Shown in pieces: positions 14,801 to 15,876 of a stretch of 15,876 nucleotides of DNA. The notes beneath the pieces were generated by a model that saw only the letters and a program-made list of their open reading frames with translations, made no database searches and was not told where the DNA came from. Source of the DNA: CAYZXK01 sp964482395 (GTDB lineage Bacteria > Planctomycetota > Phycisphaerae > UBA1845 > Fen-1342); NCBI GenBank assembly GCA_964482395.1, contig CAYZXK010000120.1, positions 1 to 15,876 of the forward strand. Direction: 5' to 3'. Within the stretch, counting starts at the first letter, position 1. The number at the start of each line of letters is the position of its first letter. A program made the position numbers and the translations under genes.

Positions 14801-15502
14801 CGGGAAGGTGGTGTTGGTGACCGGGTCGAACCAAGCCCATTGCGGGTGGCCGCTGTACTGCGGATCCAGGCCGCGCCAGCGGCTGGCCAGGGCCGGATGG
14901 TTGCCATCCACGCCCGTGTCCAGAGTCGAGGTCAAAACACCCTCGCCGGTGAAGCCCATGGCCCAGACCTCCGGAGCCCGAACCGCTTGCACGCCGTTCT
15001 CGGGCGTGCGCTGCCCGCCGCGGTCAGTCCCCTCGGTCCGCGGATTCTGCGGGGCAATCAGCTCGATCTCGTAGTTGAAGTAGATGTTCCCCACGTCCGG
15101 ATGGCCCGCGAGTTGCCGGATTTCATCGACCGGGCCGTCCACCTGGAACAGGTTGGCGACCCAGAAGGGCCGATAACTGTTGATCCGCCCAGCAGCGTGG
15201 AGAGCTTGAAGGTACTCCTCCAAGTCGCTCTGGGTGGAATAGGCCTGATCCTGAAGGGCGCGGACCACCGTCTCGTGCCGGAGCTGCATGGTCGCTCGGG
15301 CCGATTTGAGAGCCGCGTTGAGCCCGCGGACATCCACCTGGTCCTTGAGGAACACCAAAACCGAAACCGTCTCGGTGCCGGGTTTGGTGGCCAGAATTTG
15401 TTCCAAGCTCGGGTCGAGCGTGCCGGCGGTGGCCGCAACCATGGTTGCCAGCGCCACACCGGCCAGCAGTCCGCCAGCGACCAGAATCTTCCTGCTGCGC
15501 AT
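11828..15502 (-). CDS. Secreted subtilisin-family (S8) protease, bacillopeptidase F-like, with dockerin-like tag
   Basis: This is a 1224-residue exported serine protease. AAGGAG lies 8 bases before ATG 15502 but only 2 before ATG 15508, so I chose 15502; a signal peptide follows (MRSRKILVAGGLLAGVALA). Residues ~28-150 are a prodomain. The S8 domain (~170-493) has D195 (TSTLDTGVD), H240 (AHGTHTMGT), N346 (SAGNEG) and S430 (GTSMASPH), so it should be active. GAKWIHAAVID and the WFDPV region resemble bacillopeptidase F. Then come a cadherin-like module (~500-610), an Ig-like putative-binding module (~611-878) with a ~170-residue domain inside it, a second cadherin-like module (~881-992), a jelly-roll-like domain (~993-1158, GWNIDDIEIWG) and the dockerin-like tag (1164-1224). 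The two cadherin-like modules share near-identical ends (FKANDGGVPP[DE]GGDSN), a sign of internal duplication. It has its own promoter and a structured leader. Confidence 0.93.
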   Translation of the reverse strand: MRSRKILVAGGLLAGVALATMVAATAGTLDPSLEQILATKPGTETVSVLVFLKDQVDVRGLNAALKSARATMQLRHETVVRALQDQAYSTQSDLEEYLQALHAAGRINSYRPFWVANLFQVDGPVDEIRQLAGHPDVGNIYFNYEIELIAPQNPRTEGTDRGGQRTPENGVQAVRAPEVWAMGFTGEGVLTSTLDTGVDGNHPALASRWRGLDPQYSGHPQWAWFDPVTNTTFPTAFGAHGTHTMGTVCGGPPGDEIGVAPGAKWIHAAVIDRIDIPHTVADAIAAFQWLIDPDGNPSTNWDVPAVCSNSWGLATWHGYPPCDQTFWLYLDNCEAAGIVQLFSAGNEGPSPQTVRRPADRATTGLNCFAVGAVDAHNPSWPIADFSSRGPSHCTPTGGEAIKPEVVAPGVEVRSSVPGGGYEFYGWDGTSMASPHVNGTVCLIRQACPDLSVDEVKQILLDTAHDLGPTGNDNSYGMGMVDAFEAVNLALAMCSGPPRAFDSYLQTPVDTPLLVTLLATDYDGLPDPPGALTYIITTLPQAGNTLTDVGNGHVITGGDLPYSLVNYGNQVLYTPATGYYGTDLFNFKANDGGVPPDGGDSNLAKVEILVLYGPPVITTDALPPGLLNGWYGPVQLEAEQGQPPLTWTVLTQGQYFETNLGSSLFAEVGTPQNWRADDAYWTYTLPFAFPFYGVEYTTAYVCSNGFVNFGSGSNEWSNSDAGLKAAKRIAVLWDDIRTDSTGCDIFIDASVPSQVTFRWKATTISGGYPCNVSITLYADGRIRFHYGSGNTGLTPTIGISNGDGSNYTFSSYNNATALTNANSLEYFRPSALPNGLTLTPDGVLSGYPTESGSFNPTFKVTDSLARSDQRTIPLQINIGPVPPIAQSQSLVATPGTPVNVTLQALDDGLPNPPGVLSYVIASLPTHGSYLSDPGAGVIRSVPYTLVGNGNVVVYHPSLYYAGPDSFTFKANDGGVPPEGGDSNIATVSINIVATPQLIYSFSLDSNPGWSTQGAWAFGVPTGGGSHHRDPTSGHTGSNVYGYNLAGDYTSYMPARYLTSGPINCMNVTATELRFWRWLGVEFSDHATVEASNNGTGFTLLWDSFGTTLDESAWSQKAHDISGVADRQATVYLRWGMGPTDYSVTYPGWNIDDIEIWGILHPVIAGDMNCDGLVDFSDINPFVLRMTDPAAYASQYPDCPANADINGDGVVNFADINPFIALLTGS

Positions 15503-15517
15503 CGTCATAACTCCTTG

Positions 15518-15555
15518 GGTAATGGCATCTTCCCTGAAGATGCCGATCCGTTACC
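15518..15555 (-). promoter_or_regulatory. Leader hairpin beside the protease ribosome binding site
   Basis: GGCATCTTC and GAAGATGCC (15524-15532 and 15536-15544) form a perfect 9-base-pair stem with a 3-base loop. Outer arms GGTAA/TTACC (15518-15522 and 15551-15555) extend it. The structure ends one base before the AAGGAG (15511-15516) used by the protease. No T-run follows, so an effect on translation or RNA stability is more likely than termination. Confidence 0.55.
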
Positions 15556-15722
15556 GGCCCCACAGAACGCCCCCGCGACAGTCGAATAGGCCCAGCCCAT
15601 ACAGGCGTGAACCTCGAGTGGGAATCCTTTGGCGCGCAACAAAGACCCGGGGCTCAGTTGGGAACGCTTCCGCCCCGCTCCACGCCGCAGCCCTCAGTTT
15701 ACTGCGCCGCCAGCCGTAACTC

Positions 15723-15751
15723 AAGATATTTGTGACCGGCGGTAACGTCAA
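15723..15751 (-). promoter_or_regulatory. Promoter of the S8 protease gene
   Basis: On the minus strand TTGACG (15746-15751) is followed after exactly 17 bases by TATCTT (15723-15728): 5/6 and 4/6 matches to the sigma-70 consensus. Transcription would start near 15715 and give a leader of about 210 bases. The segment is AT-richer than its surroundings. Confidence 0.55.
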
Positions 15752-15788
15752 TTCCCGTGTGTAATTGTTGCGGGTTAAGAAGGGCATT

Positions 15789-15876
15789 TCAGGCCACACC
15801 GCGGACCTCCCGGAATTCTTTGCAGACCCGCGTGGCGTACTTGGCGTTGTAGTACGCCACCAGACCGTACACGATC
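15789..15876 (-). CDS. C-terminal end of an unrecognised protein (partial)
   Basis: The last 28 codons of a minus-strand gene enter from the right edge and stop with TGA at 15789-15791. The peptide includes GLVAYYNAKYATRVC and ends KEFREVRGVA. It is a charged, probably helical tail. I do not recognise the family from so little sequence. Even codon use and an abrupt change to AT-richer sequence after the stop support a real gene end. The next gene, the S8 protease, has its own promoter 38 bases downstream. Confidence 0.55.
   Translation of the reverse strand, partial: IVYGLVAYYNAKYATRVCKEFREVRGVA

Noticed and set aside
14327..15589. Plus-strand open frame of 420 codons opposite the S8 protease
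   Set aside because: It is antisense to the prodomain and catalytic domain with intact D195 and H240 motifs, and has no ribosome binding site or domain.
15551..15799. 82-codon minus-strand open frame upstream of the S8 protease
   Set aside because: It overlaps the promoter and the end of another gene, is Arg-rich with no motif, and has no good ribosome binding site.

Overview
This window looks like a chromosomal segment of a GC-rich, Gram-negative-type bacterium, most probably a planctomycete (Phycisphaerae-like). That assignment is an inference. It rests on three large secreted proteins that all end in the same two-loop, dockerin-like tag (GD[MV]NCDG...DINPF...DINGDG...DINPF), on a DCNANG-type calcium-binding repeat, and on the general style of the multi-domain exported proteins. 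I associate these with planctomycete genomes but could not search for them.

Left part (1-5700). The window opens inside the 3' end of an IS5-type transposase. About 120 bases after its stop begins the body of a secreted gluzincin metalloprotease (HEYGH, M4/M36-like) that has no signal peptide and no ordinary start codon, so the insertion sequence appears to have removed its 5' end. Twenty-two bases further is a 942-residue exported protein with seven beta-propeller-like repeats, a second region of unknown function and a dockerin-like tag. These two were probably one transcription unit before the insertion.

Middle part (5700-9480). On the minus strand is a compact cheX-cheY pair (phosphatase plus single-domain response regulator). 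On the plus strand are a tRNA-Asp(GTC) with a recognisable promoter, a Tat-exported N4-(beta-N-acetylglucosaminyl)-L-asparaginase-like Ntn hydrolase, and a 90-residue coiled-coil protein with a strong ribosome binding site and a very good intrinsic terminator. The ribosomal silencing factor gene rsfS then lies on the minus strand.

Right part (9480-15876). On the minus strand an ABC-2 exporter (ATPase and permease, start and stop overlapping as TGATG) lies downstream of a 1224-residue subtilisin-family protease (bacillopeptidase F-like). The protease carries two cadherin-like modules, an Ig-like module apparently interrupted by another domain, a jelly-roll-like domain and the third dockerin-like tag. 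It has a promoter, a leader of about 210 bases and a hairpin next to its Shine-Dalgarno sequence. The window ends in the last 28 codons of an unrecognised minus-strand gene.

The clearest theme is extracellular: two proteases and a propeller protein share one C-terminal tag, which suggests a common sorting or attachment mechanism whose partner is not in this window. The chemotaxis-like pair, rsfS, the tRNA and the ABC exporter look like ordinary core genes with no evident link to that theme. I saw no CRISPR array, phage region or defence cassette.
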